DNA of 64,000 nucleotides from Bacillota bacterium. GTDB taxonomy: Bacteria; Bacillota; Bacilli; Paenibacillales; NBRC-103111. The number at the start of each line of letters is the position of its first letter. Within the stretch, counting starts at the first letter, position 1. The stretch covers positions 124,001-188,000 of the forward strand of contig JAEWGW010000032.1 in assembly GCA_023388055.1 (NCBI GenBank). The letters run 5' to 3'. The notes beneath the pieces were generated by a model. It saw only the letters and a program-made list of their open reading frames with translations, was not told the DNA's origin and searched no databases. Made by a program: the position numbers and the translations under genes. Below, one piece after another: positions 52,726 through 60,814 of this stretch.

Positions 52726-53004
52726 GTGTCCAACGTGAATACAAAACGGATCATGATCAGTTTGCCGGATCACCTTTTGCAGGAGGTCGACGGGATTGTG
52801 GAACAAGAAAATTCCAATCGAAGCGAGCTGATCCGTCAGGCGATGAAGCTGTACCTGACAGAGCGACGGAAGCGCCAGCTCCGGGATTCCATGCAGCGCG
52901 GCTACATGGAGATGGCGAAGATTAACCTGAACATTGCTTCGGAGTCTTTCCATGCGGAAGAGGATGCAGGTACAACGGTGGATCGTTTGGTTAGCGGGGT
53001 GTAG
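52726..53004 (+). CDS. ndoAI: EndoAI antitoxin (ribbon-helix-helix)
   Basis: This 92-residue antitoxin neutralises the MazF-type toxin EndoA and probably represses its own operon. The ribbon-helix-helix start is KRIMISLPDHLLQEVDGIVE. The C-terminal toxin-binding part GYMEMAKINLNIASES and TTVDRLVSG is almost identical in pattern to Bacillus NdoAI. GTG 52726 is the start: GGAGGTG lies seven bases upstream, and the resulting length is close to that of the Bacillus protein (93 residues). The stop is three bases before the toxin start. Confidence 0.93.
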   Translation: MSNVNTKRIMISLPDHLLQEVDGIVEQENSNRSELIRQAMKLYLTERRKRQLRDSMQRGYMEMAKINLNIASESFHAEEDAGTTVDRLVSGV

Positions 53005-53007
53005 CGC

Positions 53008-53358
53008 TTGATTGTGAAACGAGGCGATGTGTTTTTTGCGGATCTGTCCCCGGTGGTTGGCTCGGAGCAAGGAGGGGTCAGGCCGGTGCTGGTCATTCAG
53101 AACGACATTGGCAACCGGTTCAGCCCGACAGTGATCATAGCGGCGATTACCGCCCAGATTCAAAAAGCGAAACTGCCCACACATGTGGAGATTGATGCGG
53201 AAACCCATGGCTTCGACAGAGACTCGGTCATTTTGCTGGAGCAGATACGCACCATCGACAAGCAGCGCCTGACAGACAAGATCACGCATCTGGATGAGGA
53301 CACCATGCGCAAGGTAGACGATGCCCTGCAGATCAGTTTGGGCCTTATTGACTTTTAG
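53008..53358 (+). CDS. ndoA: EndoA endoribonuclease toxin (MazF family)
   Basis: This MazF-fold RNase cleaves mRNA (at UACAU in Bacillus) and is held inactive by EndoAI. The protein begins MIVKRGDVFFADLSPVVGSE and contains GGVRPVLVIQNDIGNRFSPT, then KLPTHVEID and ILLEQIRTIDKQRL. It has 116 residues, exactly the Bacillus length. It uses a TTG start right behind the antitoxin. A strong terminator follows at 53370. Confidence 0.97.
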   Translation: MIVKRGDVFFADLSPVVGSEQGGVRPVLVIQNDIGNRFSPTVIIAAITAQIQKAKLPTHVEIDAETHGFDRDSVILLEQIRTIDKQRLTDKITHLDEDTMRKVDDALQISLGLIDF

Positions 53359-53369
53359 CGGCGCAAAAG

Positions 53370-53392
53370 CGAGGGGGAGCCCTCGTTTTTTT
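53370..53392 (+). terminator. Rho-independent terminator after ndoA
   Basis: CGAGGG (53370-53375), loop GGAG and CCCTCG (53380-53385) are followed by seven T residues. Confidence 0.85.
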
Positions 53393-53536
53393 GTGCACAT
53401 TTTGGATGGAAAAGCTTGGAGCGAAAATTGGGTAGGAATTTGGTTTGGTTAGGGGGCTCCCCCAAAAGTAATCGGAATAAGCTTCGGAGGGCAGCGTCAC
53501 TTTTGGGGGAATAAGTTGGAGAGGTGGAAGGGACAG

Positions 53537-55780
53537 ATGGCGAAGGAGACCAAGGAGAAGGCTGGCAATACCGGGTTGGAGCAGGAGGAGGGTGTGTCCG
53601 CAGCGGAGCTCACTCCCCAGGAGAAGGCCAAGGTGGAGGAGCGGATTCTCCGTCAGATTGCGGCGGAGCTGAAGCTGCCGGCCCACAAGGTAAAAACCAC
53701 GGTGAGCCTGCTGGATGAAGGGAATACCATTCCGTTTATTGCCCGGTACCGGAAGGAAATGACCGGAGAGCTGGATGAGAATCAGCTGCGGGACATTGAG
53801 GAGCGCCTGCAATATATCCGCGGCCTGGAGGAGCGCAAGCGCGAGGTGCTGCGGCTGATCGCCGAGCAGGGCAAGCTGACGGACGAGCTGCGTGCCGCGG
53901 TGGAGGCCTCCGCCAAGCTGCAGGAGGTGGAGGATCTCTACCGCCCCTACCGGCAGAAGCGGAAAACCCGCGCCAGCGTCGCCCGTGAGAAGGGGCTGGA
54001 GCCGCTGGCAGCCTGGTTATGGTCCCAGCCCCGTACCGGGGCGGCTATGGTGGAGGCGGCCCGGTATGTGGACGCGTCCAAGGGGGTGGAATCTGCGGAG
54101 GCGGCTCTGGCCGGCGCCATGGATATTCTGGCGGAGACCATTGCCGACGACGCCAAGCTGCGGGCCTGGCTGCGCCGGTTCACCCACGACAACGGCATCA
54201 TTGCTACGGAGGCCAAGGACAAAACCGCGGAATCCGTATATGAAATGTACTATGAATATTCCGAGCCGGTGCGCCGCCTGCCGCCTCACCGGATTTTAGC
54301 CATTAACCGCGGCGAGCGGGAGGATGTGCTCAAGGTTAAGCTGGAGGTGGCTTCTGAGAAAATCCACGACTATATGGCCCGCCAATTCCTGAAGCGGGAG
54401 TCCGCTGTCCGTGAGGTGCTGCTGGCGGTAATTGAGGATGCTTACAAGCGTCTTTTGGCTCCCTCCATTGAGCGGGAGGTACGGGGTGAGCTGACAGAGA
54501 AGGCGGAGGAGCAGGCCATTAAGATTTTCGGCGGCAATCTGCGCAGCCTTCTGCTGCAGCCCCCGGTGAAGGGCAAGCGGGTGCTGGGTGTGGACCCGGC
54601 CTACCGCACCGGCTGCAAGCTGGCTGCAGTGGATGATACCGGCAAGCTGCTGGAGATTGCCGTGACGTACCCGACTCCGCCCAACAACAAGGTGGCGGAG
54701 GCCAAGGCCGTGTTCCGGCGGCTCATCACCGAGCACCGGCTGGAGCTTATTGTCATCGGCAACGGCACCGCCTCCCGGGAGACGGAGCAGTTCGTCAGCT
54801 CCCTGATCGGTGAGCTGAAGCAGCCGTCGCTGGCGTACTGCATCGTCAGCGAAGCGGGCGCTAGCGTGTACTCTGCTTCCAAGCTGGCCCAGGAGGAGTT
54901 CCCGGAGCTGGATGTGGCGGAGCGCAGCGCCATCTCCATTGCCCGGCGGATGCAGGACCCGCTGGCGGAGCTGGTGAAGATTGAGCCGAAGGCCATCGGT
55001 GTGGGGCAATACCAGCATGACGTGCAGCAGAAGCGGCTTAGCGAAAGCCTGAACGGTGTGGTGGAATCGGCGGTGAACCATGTAGGCGTCGATCTGAACA
55101 CCGCCTCGCCGTCTCTGCTGCAGTATGTAGCGGGAGTTAACGGGACGACGGCCAAGAATATCGTGAAGTATCGGGAAGAAAACGGCAAGTTCGGCAGCCG
55201 CAAGGAGCTGCAAAAGGTGCCGCGCCTCGGGGCCAAAACCTTCGAGCAATGCGTAGGCTTCATGCGGGTCAGCGGCGGGGAGCTGCCTTTGGACAATACG
55301 CCCATCCATCCTGAATCCTATACTGTTGTCGACCGTCTGTTCCGCGAGCTCTCCATTCCCCTCAACCGCATCGGCACGGAGGAGCTGAAGGGTGCGCTGC
55401 AGGCAGTAGACCCGGGCGCCATGGCGGACAAGCTTCAAGTAGGTGTACCTACGCTGAAGGATATTCTCGACAGCCTCCAGCGTCCGGGCCGTGATCCCCG
55501 TGAGGAGCTGCCGCCGCCCGTGCTGCGGACGGATGTGCTGAAAATTGAGGATCTGTCTCCGGGCATGGAGCTTCAGGGAACCGTCCGCAATGTGATTGAT
55601 TTCGGCGCTTTTGTGGACATCGGAATTAAGAATGACGGTCTGGTCCATATCAGCCAGCTGAGCGACAGCTATGTGAAGCATCCGATGGATGTAGTATCCG
55701 TAGGGGATGTGGTCACGGTTTGGGTGCTTGGTGTGGATTTGAAGAAGGGCAAGGTCAGTCTGACCATGAAGCAGCCCTGA
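53537..55780 (+). CDS. tex: Tex-family RNA-binding transcription accessory protein
   Basis: This multi-domain nucleic-acid-binding protein has a Tex N-terminal helical region, a YqgF/RuvX-like fold (VLGVDPAYRTGCKLAAVDDT near residue 344) and a double helix-hairpin-helix region (DLNTASPSLLQYVAGVNGTT near residue 515, VPRLGAKTFEQCVG). A C-terminal S1 domain (GMELQGTVRNVIDFGAFVDI near residue 676) ends in KVSLTMKQ. It has about 747 residues, slightly longer than usual because of a charged N-terminal leader. Start 53537 has GAGGTGGAAGGG ahead. It has housekeeping functions in transcription and stress tolerance. The tex position after ndoA resembles the Bacillus order without the sigB genes. Confidence 0.96.
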   Translation: MAKETKEKAGNTGLEQEEGVSAAELTPQEKAKVEERILRQIAAELKLPAHKVKTTVSLLDEGNTIPFIARYRKEMTGELDENQLRDIEERLQYIRGLEERKREVLRLIAEQGKLTDELRAAVEASAKLQEVEDLYRPYRQKRKTRASVAREKGLEPLAAWLWSQPRTGAAMVEAARYVDASKGVESAEAALAGAMDILAETIADDAKLRAWLRRFTHDNGIIATEAKDKTAESVYEMYYEYSEPVRRLPPHRILAINRGEREDVLKVKLEVASEKIHDYMARQFLKRESAVREVLLAVIEDAYKRLLAPSIEREVRGELTEKAEEQAIKIFGGNLRSLLLQPPVKGKRVLGVDPAYRTGCKLAAVDDTGKLLEIAVTYPTPPNNKVAEAKAVFRRLITEHRLELIVIGNGTASRETEQFVSSLIGELKQPSLAYCIVSEAGASVYSASKLAQEEFPELDVAERSAISIARRMQDPLAELVKIEPKAIGVGQYQHDVQQKRLSESLNGVVESAVNHVGVDLNTASPSLLQYVAGVNGTTAKNIVKYREENGKFGSRKELQKVPRLGAKTFEQCVGFMRVSGGELPLDNTPIHPESYTVVDRLFRELSIPLNRIGTEELKGALQAVDPGAMADKLQVGVPTLKDILDSLQRPGRDPREELPPPVLRTDVLKIEDLSPGMELQGTVRNVIDFGAFVDIGIKNDGLVHISQLSDSYVKHPMDVVSVGDVVTVWVLGVDLKKGKVSLTMKQP

Positions 55781-55857
55781 GAGGGGGAGCGCCGGGTTGC
55801 CGGTCCGCGTGAGCGCCCGGCACATATCCTTCCGTTGAGGGTGGAGGAGTGAGAGGG

Positions 55858-56043
55858 ATGTCGTACTTTTTCATTTACTTGTTATCGTTAGCGCTTGGCA
55901 TCTGGGCCGTTACCCTCGGTAAAAAACAAATCAAGGTCTGGATCGTACCGGTTTTGGGATGGATCGTGCTGGCCATAGATATTTTGGTGCCCGTGATCAG
56001 CTTTGCGGCAGGGTTCGTCGATGGGATAAAAGCGGCGGGATAA
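55858..56043 (+). CDS. Small membrane protein (61 residues)
   Basis: Two hydrophobic helices (about residues 3-18 and 28-50) flank a basic turn (GKKQIKVW). The ATG at 55858 follows GTGGAGGAGTGAGAGG; the GTG at 55849 overlaps that site. I recognise no family. It lies 77 bases after tex in the same direction and ends before a terminator at 56111, so it may be the last gene of the tex transcript. Confidence 0.6.
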   Translation: MSYFFIYLLSLALGIWAVTLGKKQIKVWIVPVLGWIVLAIDILVPVISFAAGFVDGIKAAG

Positions 56044-56110
56044 GCATCCCTTCTTATTCTCCAACACACTGGAATTAGGCAGGGCAGCCTGTCATGCAGC
56101 TTCGGCACAA

Positions 56111-56142
56111 CAAAACCCGTCAGGTGCTCCTGGCGGGTTTTG
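56111..56142. terminator. Bidirectional terminator between the small membrane gene and cmpA
   Basis: CAAAACCCGTCAGG (from 56111) pairs with CCTGGCGGGTTTTG (ending 56142) around a TGCT loop, with one mismatch. Its T and A flanks let it serve the convergent genes on both sides. Confidence 0.8.
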
Positions 56143-56206
56143 CTTTGACAAATACATTTTGCCTTCACAAATACATATAAATGGGATGCGGTCAAAGTAA
56201 GAATCC

Positions 56207-56326
56207 TCACCGGCTATCGCCCGACTTGTTCCGGTAAAAAAACCAGCAGTCGTTCAGCATCTGGATCTGTCTGCGGTTTTTGCTCTGGAAAGCGCGCATC
56301 AATTGATTGCTAAGCCATTGCGGCAT
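56207..56326 (-). CDS. cmpA: Cortex morphogenetic protein CmpA (39 residues)
   Basis: This tiny sporulation protein acts as a ClpX adaptor, directing turnover of SpoIVA when spore envelope assembly goes wrong. The frame begins MPQWLSNQLMRAFQSKNRRQ, then IQMLNDCWFFYRNK, matching the Bacillus pattern MPNWLKKQM...AF...QI..LN.CW.FYR. AAAGGGGC lies before the ATG on the minus strand. Its place near sprT is as in Bacillus. It is easily missed because of its length. Confidence 0.88.
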   Translation of the reverse strand: MPQWLSNQLMRAFQSKNRRQIQMLNDCWFFYRNKSGDSR

Positions 56327-56399
56327 GCCGCCAGCCCCTTTCAGTCTATGGCATGATGTACTTTACCATATGGGGCAAACGCCTGCGGTGTGCCTGTAC

Positions 56400-56756
56400 T
56401 TACGCGTTCTCCTCGTACCATTGCTCCAGCTGAGCCTGCAGCGCCCGGATTTCGGTCAGAAGGGATACCAGCGGATAGGTGGTTTCCTGGATGGAGGCGA
56501 AGGCCTGCTCCAGCTGGTTGATATACTCCAGCCCGTTCAGGAGAGGATATTCCGGCTCCACCAGCTCCAAATTGTCGCATTCGGCAATGAGGCGGGGCAG
56601 CTCCGGCAGGTTGTTGGCGGTAAGCTTGACGATTTCCTTGTGCAGCCGGCGGTTTAAGGCGGTCAGCTGGTACATGTGGCTCTCGGGCATTTGTACAAAC
56701 TCCAGGCGTTCCCCAAGCTTGAGGACACCATAGGACTGTTTCTCCATTTCCATCAT
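56400..56756 (-). CDS. Conserved-looking protein of unknown function
   Basis: The 118-residue soluble protein begins MMEMEKQSYGVLKLGERLEF and is acidic and helical (LTALNRRLHKEIVKLTANN, INQLEQAFASIQ, EIRALQAQLEQWYEENA). GCGAGGG precedes the ATG on the minus strand. It has no signal sequence or membrane helix. It lies upstream of cmpA in the same direction, 73 bases away, and diverges from the sprT-like gene. I do not recognise the family. Confidence 0.65.
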   Translation of the reverse strand: MMEMEKQSYGVLKLGERLEFVQMPESHMYQLTALNRRLHKEIVKLTANNLPELPRLIAECDNLELVEPEYPLLNGLEYINQLEQAFASIQETTYPLVSLLTEIRALQAQLEQWYEENA

Positions 56757-56893
56757 TTTCCCTCGCTTCTATTCGCAGCATAATATGGTTCAAGGAATAA
56801 ACCGCTGCCATGTTTTCATACTTGACAGTGTATATCCTGCTGGTCTTAAATTCAAGAAGGAGAATGTAACCCGGTAAGGGGGAGGGGTGCCTG

Positions 56894-57382
56894 ATGACAA
56901 ACGAAGAGCTGCAAGAATGGGTAGAGCAGGTCTCCCTTGCGTTTTTTCGGATTCCCTTCCGGCACAAGGCGACCTTTAATTCCAGGCTGCGGACCACAGG
57001 GGGGCGGTATTTTACCAAATCCCATCATATTGAGATCAGCCGCAAACATCTGGAGTGCTACGGCACGGAGGAAATGGAGAAGATCATCAAACACGAGCTG
57101 TGCCACTACCATCTCCACCTGGCCAAAGGCGGCTACCGGCACCGGGATGCCGACTTTAAGAAGCTGCTGGCGATGGTGGGGGGCGCCCGTTACTGCAAAC
57201 CACTGCCCGGAGACAAAAAGGTGCAGCCTCACCGTTACCGGCTTGTTTGCGTCAATTGCCGGATGGAGTATTTGCGCAAGCGGCGTGTGGACCCGCGCAG
57301 GTATGCCTGCGGCAGATGCAGAGGTAAGCTGGAGATGACAGTTTTGGCGGAGGTGGCGGCTAAGTCCTGCGCGCCGTGTTAA
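56894..57382 (+). CDS. SprT-family protein (YdcK-like) with zinc ribbon
   Basis: The zinc-metalloprotease-type motif HELCHYHLH (HExxH, near residue 66) is preceded by HHIEISRKHLECYG, the normal SprT core. A C-terminal zinc ribbon is formed by CVNCRMEYLRKRR and YACGRCRG. It has 162 residues. GGGGGAGGGG precedes the ATG. SprT relatives act on DNA-protein crosslinks in eukaryotes (Spartan); the bacterial role is unsettled. The cmpA-sprT neighbourhood is conserved in Bacillales. Confidence 0.92.
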   Translation: MTNEELQEWVEQVSLAFFRIPFRHKATFNSRLRTTGGRYFTKSHHIEISRKHLECYGTEEMEKIIKHELCHYHLHLAKGGYRHRDADFKKLLAMVGGARYCKPLPGDKKVQPHRYRLVCVNCRMEYLRKRRVDPRRYACGRCRGKLEMTVLAEVAAKSCAPC

Positions 57383-57408
57383 CCGGGCCGGTTATGCAGG
57401 ATGCAAGA

Positions 57409-57431
57409 GGGCTGGTGGGAGCCCCCTTTTT
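57409..57431 (+). terminator. Terminator after the sprT-like gene
   Basis: GGGCT (57409-57413 region) and AGCCC (57420-57424) form a short stem, followed by CC and a T run to 57431. Confidence 0.45.
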
Positions 57432-57438
57432 CATCCGC

Positions 57439-57468
57439 TTGACTTCTGCCCGGAGTTCACGCTAAAAT
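57439..57468 (+). promoter_or_regulatory. Promoter of tRNA-Ser
   Basis: TTGACT (57439-57444) and TAAAAT (57463-57468) are spaced by 18 bases and lie 20 bases before the tRNA 5' end. Confidence 0.6.
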
Positions 57469-57488
57469 TGAAAGTGTTCAACAATTAA

Positions 57489-57577
57489 GGAGAGATACCC
57501 AAGTGGCTATAAGGGGACCCTCTGCTAAGGGGTTAGACTGCGTTAGCGGTGCGAGGGTTCGAATCCCTCTCTCTCCG
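57489..57577 (+). tRNA. trnS-GCU: tRNA-Ser (anticodon GCU)
   Basis: The acceptor stem GGAGAGA pairs with TCTCTCC. The anticodon loop CTCTGCTAA reads GCU (codons AGC and AGU). A long variable arm (around GACTGCGTTAGCGGTGC) is typical of serine tRNAs, and GAGGGTTCGAATCCCTC is the T arm. The discriminator is G. CCA is not encoded. An own promoter and terminator flank the gene, so it is monocistronic. Confidence 0.97.
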
Positions 57578-57586
57578 TATGGTACC

Positions 57587-57625
57587 AAGAAACCGGTTGC
57601 TTCGTGCAGCCGGTTTCTTTTTTTG
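57587..57625 (+). terminator. Terminator of tRNA-Ser
   Basis: AAGAAACCGGTTGC (57587-57600) pairs with GCAGCCGGTTTCTT (57606-57619) around TTCGT, followed by a T run to 57624. Confidence 0.85.
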
Positions 57626-57672
57626 GTTTTTCGGAGGCAGCGGCGTTCTTCAGCGGGGCGGCGGGGAGGGTA

Positions 57673-57729
57673 AGGCACGAGCGAAGGTAATTGGGCAGCG
57701 GAGAGGGCTGAGGCACGAGCGAAGGTAAT
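57673..57729 (+). repeat. Two direct copies of a 19-base sequence downstream of tRNA-Ser
   Basis: AGGCACGAGCGAAGGTAAT occurs at 57673-57691 and 57711-57729, a 38-base period. It lies in the 516-base gene-free region between tRNA-Ser and corA. Confidence 0.7.
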
Positions 57730-57764
57730 CAGGGGGAGGATGACGGATGGCGGACGCGGGAGCT

Positions 57765-58010
57765 GTAACGGAACTCACGGACTCTTAGCCAGCGAAAATG
57801 GGCAATTTACAATTTTAAGGGAACTGAGAAGCTCTTAGATGGGAAAAAGGACCCCATGGAGGCTGCAAACAGAGTCTAAGCGCTTCTGAATTCCGTTACA
57901 GTCCCCCGAGCTCCCAAATCGGCGTCTAAACGCTTCTGAGTTCCGTTAGAGTCATTCGAGGCCTCAAAAAGGTGTCTAAGCGCCCTAAGCGTCGCATAGC
58001 TCCGTTATAG
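57765..58010 (+). repeat. Cluster of five inverted/direct copies of an intergenic repeat
   Basis: Related units with ends like TAACGGAACT and CTCTTAG occur at 57765-57788 and 57816-57839. The same unit in the opposite direction (TCTAAGCGCTTCTGA, ending TTCCGTTA) occurs at 57875-57899, 57925-57950 and, with an insertion, 57975-58010. The arrangement is two forward then three reverse, and could fold into large hairpins. It has no coding frame. It looks like a dispersed intergenic repeat family of the genome. Confidence 0.75.
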
Positions 58011-58093
58011 TTACCCAGCCCAGTCGCGCCGGCCCGAACGATAGAAACCGCACAACTCCGTGATGCGCAGCCGCCCGATTGCAAGTTTCGCCT

Positions 58094-59029
58094 TTACATC
58101 CACTTCCGTCGTTTGAAATACCAATACAGCCCCACGGATACCGCCACCATCAGCACCCACACATACAGATAGCCAAAGGACCAGCCCAGCTCCGGAATTA
58201 AGCGGAAGTTCATGCCGTACAATCCAACGATGAAGGTTAACGGCAGGAAGAAGCAGCTGATCACCGTCAGCGTCTTCATGATTTCATTCATCCGGTCCGA
58301 CTTCATCGCCATCTGCAGCTCCAGAAGCCCCGATAGCGATTCCCGGAACAGATCGATGGAATCCACCACCCGGGAGATATGATCGTACACGTCAAAAAAA
58401 TAGACGTCCCTGTCCTGGCTGATATACGGCAGCTCCTGGTGGGTCAAGGCGGCGATAATCGTTTTTTCGTCCACGAACACCTTGCGCAGCTGGTGCAGCC
58501 GCCGTTTATGCCGGAAAATGTCATGGGTCACCTGCACGAAGGGATTCCGGTACACCTGGCGCTCCAGCTGCTCCACCTGATCCTCGTAATGGTTCACCGC
58601 TTCGCTGTACTCATCCACGCAGCGGTCCACAATCCGGTACAGCACCTCGCTGGAGTGGTCCATCATCCCTTCCTTTTGCACAAGCTCCGTCTCCAGCTCA
58701 TCCAGAAACGGGATATGGGACTGGGAGATGGTCACCACGTAATTCTTGCCTACCACAATCCCGGTTTCCTGCAGCTTGAGAGTGGAGCGCTCCACCGCAA
58801 ACAGCGTCAGAAACATATTCTGCTTGTAGCGGTCCAGCTTGGGCCGCTGATTCAGCTTGATGGCATCCTCCACCAGCAGAGGATGGCAGCCATACAGCCC
58901 CTCCAGCACCTGAGTAACCTTCTCCGGCTCCGACTGCTTTAAGCGGACCCAAACCACCTCATGCTCAAGAGGGACACGGATTTCCTGCTCCTGTGCCGTT
59001 TTGCCGGTGCGGCTGTCATATACCAGCAT
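58094..59029 (-). CDS. corA: CorA-family magnesium/divalent-cation channel
   Basis: This pentameric channel has a large cytoplasmic N-terminal domain and two C-terminal membrane helices. The signature GMN occurs in FIVGLYGMNFRLIPELGW near residue 272, after the first helix, and the protein ends with a basic tail (FKRRKW). It has 311 residues, the usual size. AGGAG lies upstream of the ATG on the minus strand. It is transcribed towards the intergenic repeats and divergent from the germination operon. Confidence 0.94.
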   Translation of the reverse strand: MLVYDSRTGKTAQEQEIRVPLEHEVVWVRLKQSEPEKVTQVLEGLYGCHPLLVEDAIKLNQRPKLDRYKQNMFLTLFAVERSTLKLQETGIVVGKNYVVTISQSHIPFLDELETELVQKEGMMDHSSEVLYRIVDRCVDEYSEAVNHYEDQVEQLERQVYRNPFVQVTHDIFRHKRRLHQLRKVFVDEKTIIAALTHQELPYISQDRDVYFFDVYDHISRVVDSIDLFRESLSGLLELQMAMKSDRMNEIMKTLTVISCFFLPLTFIVGLYGMNFRLIPELGWSFGYLYVWVLMVAVSVGLYWYFKRRKWM

Positions 59030-59146
59030 GTCCTTATCATCTCCTGTACAGGCTCATTGCTCCATCCAGCATAGCATAATTCGCCAGGGTTTGCGGATAA
59101 ATACGGCAGTGGAGGAAACGATAAGCTTTGAAGAGGTGAGAAGCGG

Positions 59147-60814
59147 ATGCGTTATTTCACATTCAAGGGGCGAAAGCGCAAGGCTTCCGGAGCCCAAGAG
59201 TCTCCTCCTGGAGAGGCGCCCCCAAAAGCGCCCCATTCAACAGCCCGGCAGACGCCAAAACCAGCATCGAAATCGGCATCGAAATTGCCGTCGAAATCGC
59301 CGTCCAAGTCAGGGACGAAGCCAAAGCAGACACAGATCGGCAAGTGGGAAGCCGCCATCGCGGCAATGAAGAGCATGTTTCGGGACTGCTCCGACGTGGT
59401 ATATCACGAAATCGTATTTTCCCATGGCGTAAAAGGCTGTGTGATCTTCATTGACGGGGTTGTGAAGACGGAGGAAATCGGCAACCACGCCCTGCTGCCG
59501 CTATTGGGCCTGGAGGACGTGCCGACGCAGCCGGCCGAGCTGGAACGGCAAACCCTAATGGTTCCCCAGACCTCCCGGTGCGCCACCTATGAGGAAGCGG
59601 CGGAAGCTGTGCTCTCCGGGAATGCGGTGCTGTTCGTCCAGAACCGGGAGGAGGCCATCATTCTCCATATCCGCGGCGGAAACAGACGGGGGGTGGAGGA
59701 GCCTCAGACAGAGTCCGTTATCCGCGGCCCGCGGGAGGGGTTTGTGGAGAATCTGCGGACCAATACCGCCTTACTCCGGTTCAAGATCAAGTCCGCCAAG
59801 CTGAAAATGAAAACCATGGTGATCGGCGAACAAACCAAAACCACTGTGGTGCTGAGCTACATGGAGGGAATCATTGATCCGAAGCTGGTGGAGGAAGCCA
59901 TGAAACGCCTGTCGGCGATCCGCATCGACGGCATTCTGGAGTCCGGCTATATCGAGGAAATGATTGAGGACCAGCCGCTATCGCCGTTTCCCCAGCTGCA
60001 ATACACGGAACGTCCGGATGCCGCTGCGGCGGCACTCTTGGAGGGCAGGTTCGCCATTTTTGTGGACGGGACACCCTTTGTGCTCATCGGACCCGTAACC
60101 TTCTGGCAGTTCATGCAGGCCAGCGAGGATTATTACGAGCGATATATTATCGGCAACCTGATCCGGTGGCTGCGGATATTTTTCAGCGCCGTAGCGCTGT
60201 ATTTGCCTGCACTCTACGTGGCGGTAACCACCTTCCATCAGGACATGCTGCCTACCAACCTGCTTTTGTCCATTGCCGCCGCACGGGAAACCATTCCGTT
60301 CCCGGCTATCGTGGAGGCCTTGATTATGGAGGTGGCCTTCGAGGCTCTCCGGGAGGCTGGCATTCGGTTGCCCCGCACCGTCGGGCAGGCGGTCAGTATT
60401 CTCGGAGCCTTGGTTATCGGGCAGGCCGCCGTACAAGCGGGGATCGTCTCCGCCCCGATGGTCATCGTGGTGTCGTTGACAGGGATTGCATCCTTCACCA
60501 TCCCCCGGTTTAACATGGCCATCTCCGTGCGGATGCTGCGGTTTCCGCTGATGATCCTGGCAGGGGTCTTCGGATTATTCGGCATCATCATCGGCACAGT
60601 GCTGATTGCCGTTCATATGTGCTCGCTGCGCTCCTTCGGCATCCCGTATTTAAGCGGGATTGCTCCTTATGACGCCAAGGAGCAGAAGGACATTCTGGTC
60701 CGCGTGCCCTGGTGGAAAATGTCCACCCGCCCGGGTACCTTTTCCCCGGTGAACCGCCGGAGACTGGGCCAAGCAGGTCCATCCGCAAAAAAGAGAGGAG
60801 GCGGTGCACCGTGA
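59147..60814 (+). CDS. Spore germination receptor A subunit (GerA family)
   Basis: This inner-membrane subunit of a nutrient germinant receptor has an N-terminal hydrophilic domain (about residues 60-340) and a C-terminal membrane domain with about five helices. Conserved stretches include RTNTALLRFKIKSAKLKMK, VVLSYMEGIIDPKLVEE, HQDMLPTNLLLSIAAARE, PFPAIVEALIMEVAFEALRE and TVGQAVSILGALVIGQAAV. The extreme N-terminus carries a Lys/Ser-rich repeated stretch (about residues 25-50), encoded by short tandem DNA repeats. It has 555 residues. GAAGAGGTGAG precedes the ATG. It is the first gene of an A-C-D-B operon. Confidence 0.95.
   Translation: MRYFTFKGRKRKASGAQESPPGEAPPKAPHSTARQTPKPASKSASKLPSKSPSKSGTKPKQTQIGKWEAAIAAMKSMFRDCSDVVYHEIVFSHGVKGCVIFIDGVVKTEEIGNHALLPLLGLEDVPTQPAELERQTLMVPQTSRCATYEEAAEAVLSGNAVLFVQNREEAIILHIRGGNRRGVEEPQTESVIRGPREGFVENLRTNTALLRFKIKSAKLKMKTMVIGEQTKTTVVLSYMEGIIDPKLVEEAMKRLSAIRIDGILESGYIEEMIEDQPLSPFPQLQYTERPDAAAAALLEGRFAIFVDGTPFVLIGPVTFWQFMQASEDYYERYIIGNLIRWLRIFFSAVALYLPALYVAVTTFHQDMLPTNLLLSIAAARETIPFPAIVEALIMEVAFEALREAGIRLPRTVGQAVSILGALVIGQAAVQAGIVSAPMVIVVSLTGIASFTIPRFNMAISVRMLRFPLMILAGVFGLFGIIIGTVLIAVHMCSLRSFGIPYLSGIAPYDAKEQKDILVRVPWWKMSTRPGTFSPVNRRRLGQAGPSAKKRGGGAP

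Noticed and set aside
51991..53400. 469-codon minus-strand frame across alr, ndoAI and ndoA
   Set aside because: It crosses three well-supported genes and a terminator and has no ribosome site.
54296..55825. 509-codon minus-strand frame within tex
   Set aside because: It is an antisense shadow of a GC-rich gene; the product is Gln/His/Leu-rich with no motif.
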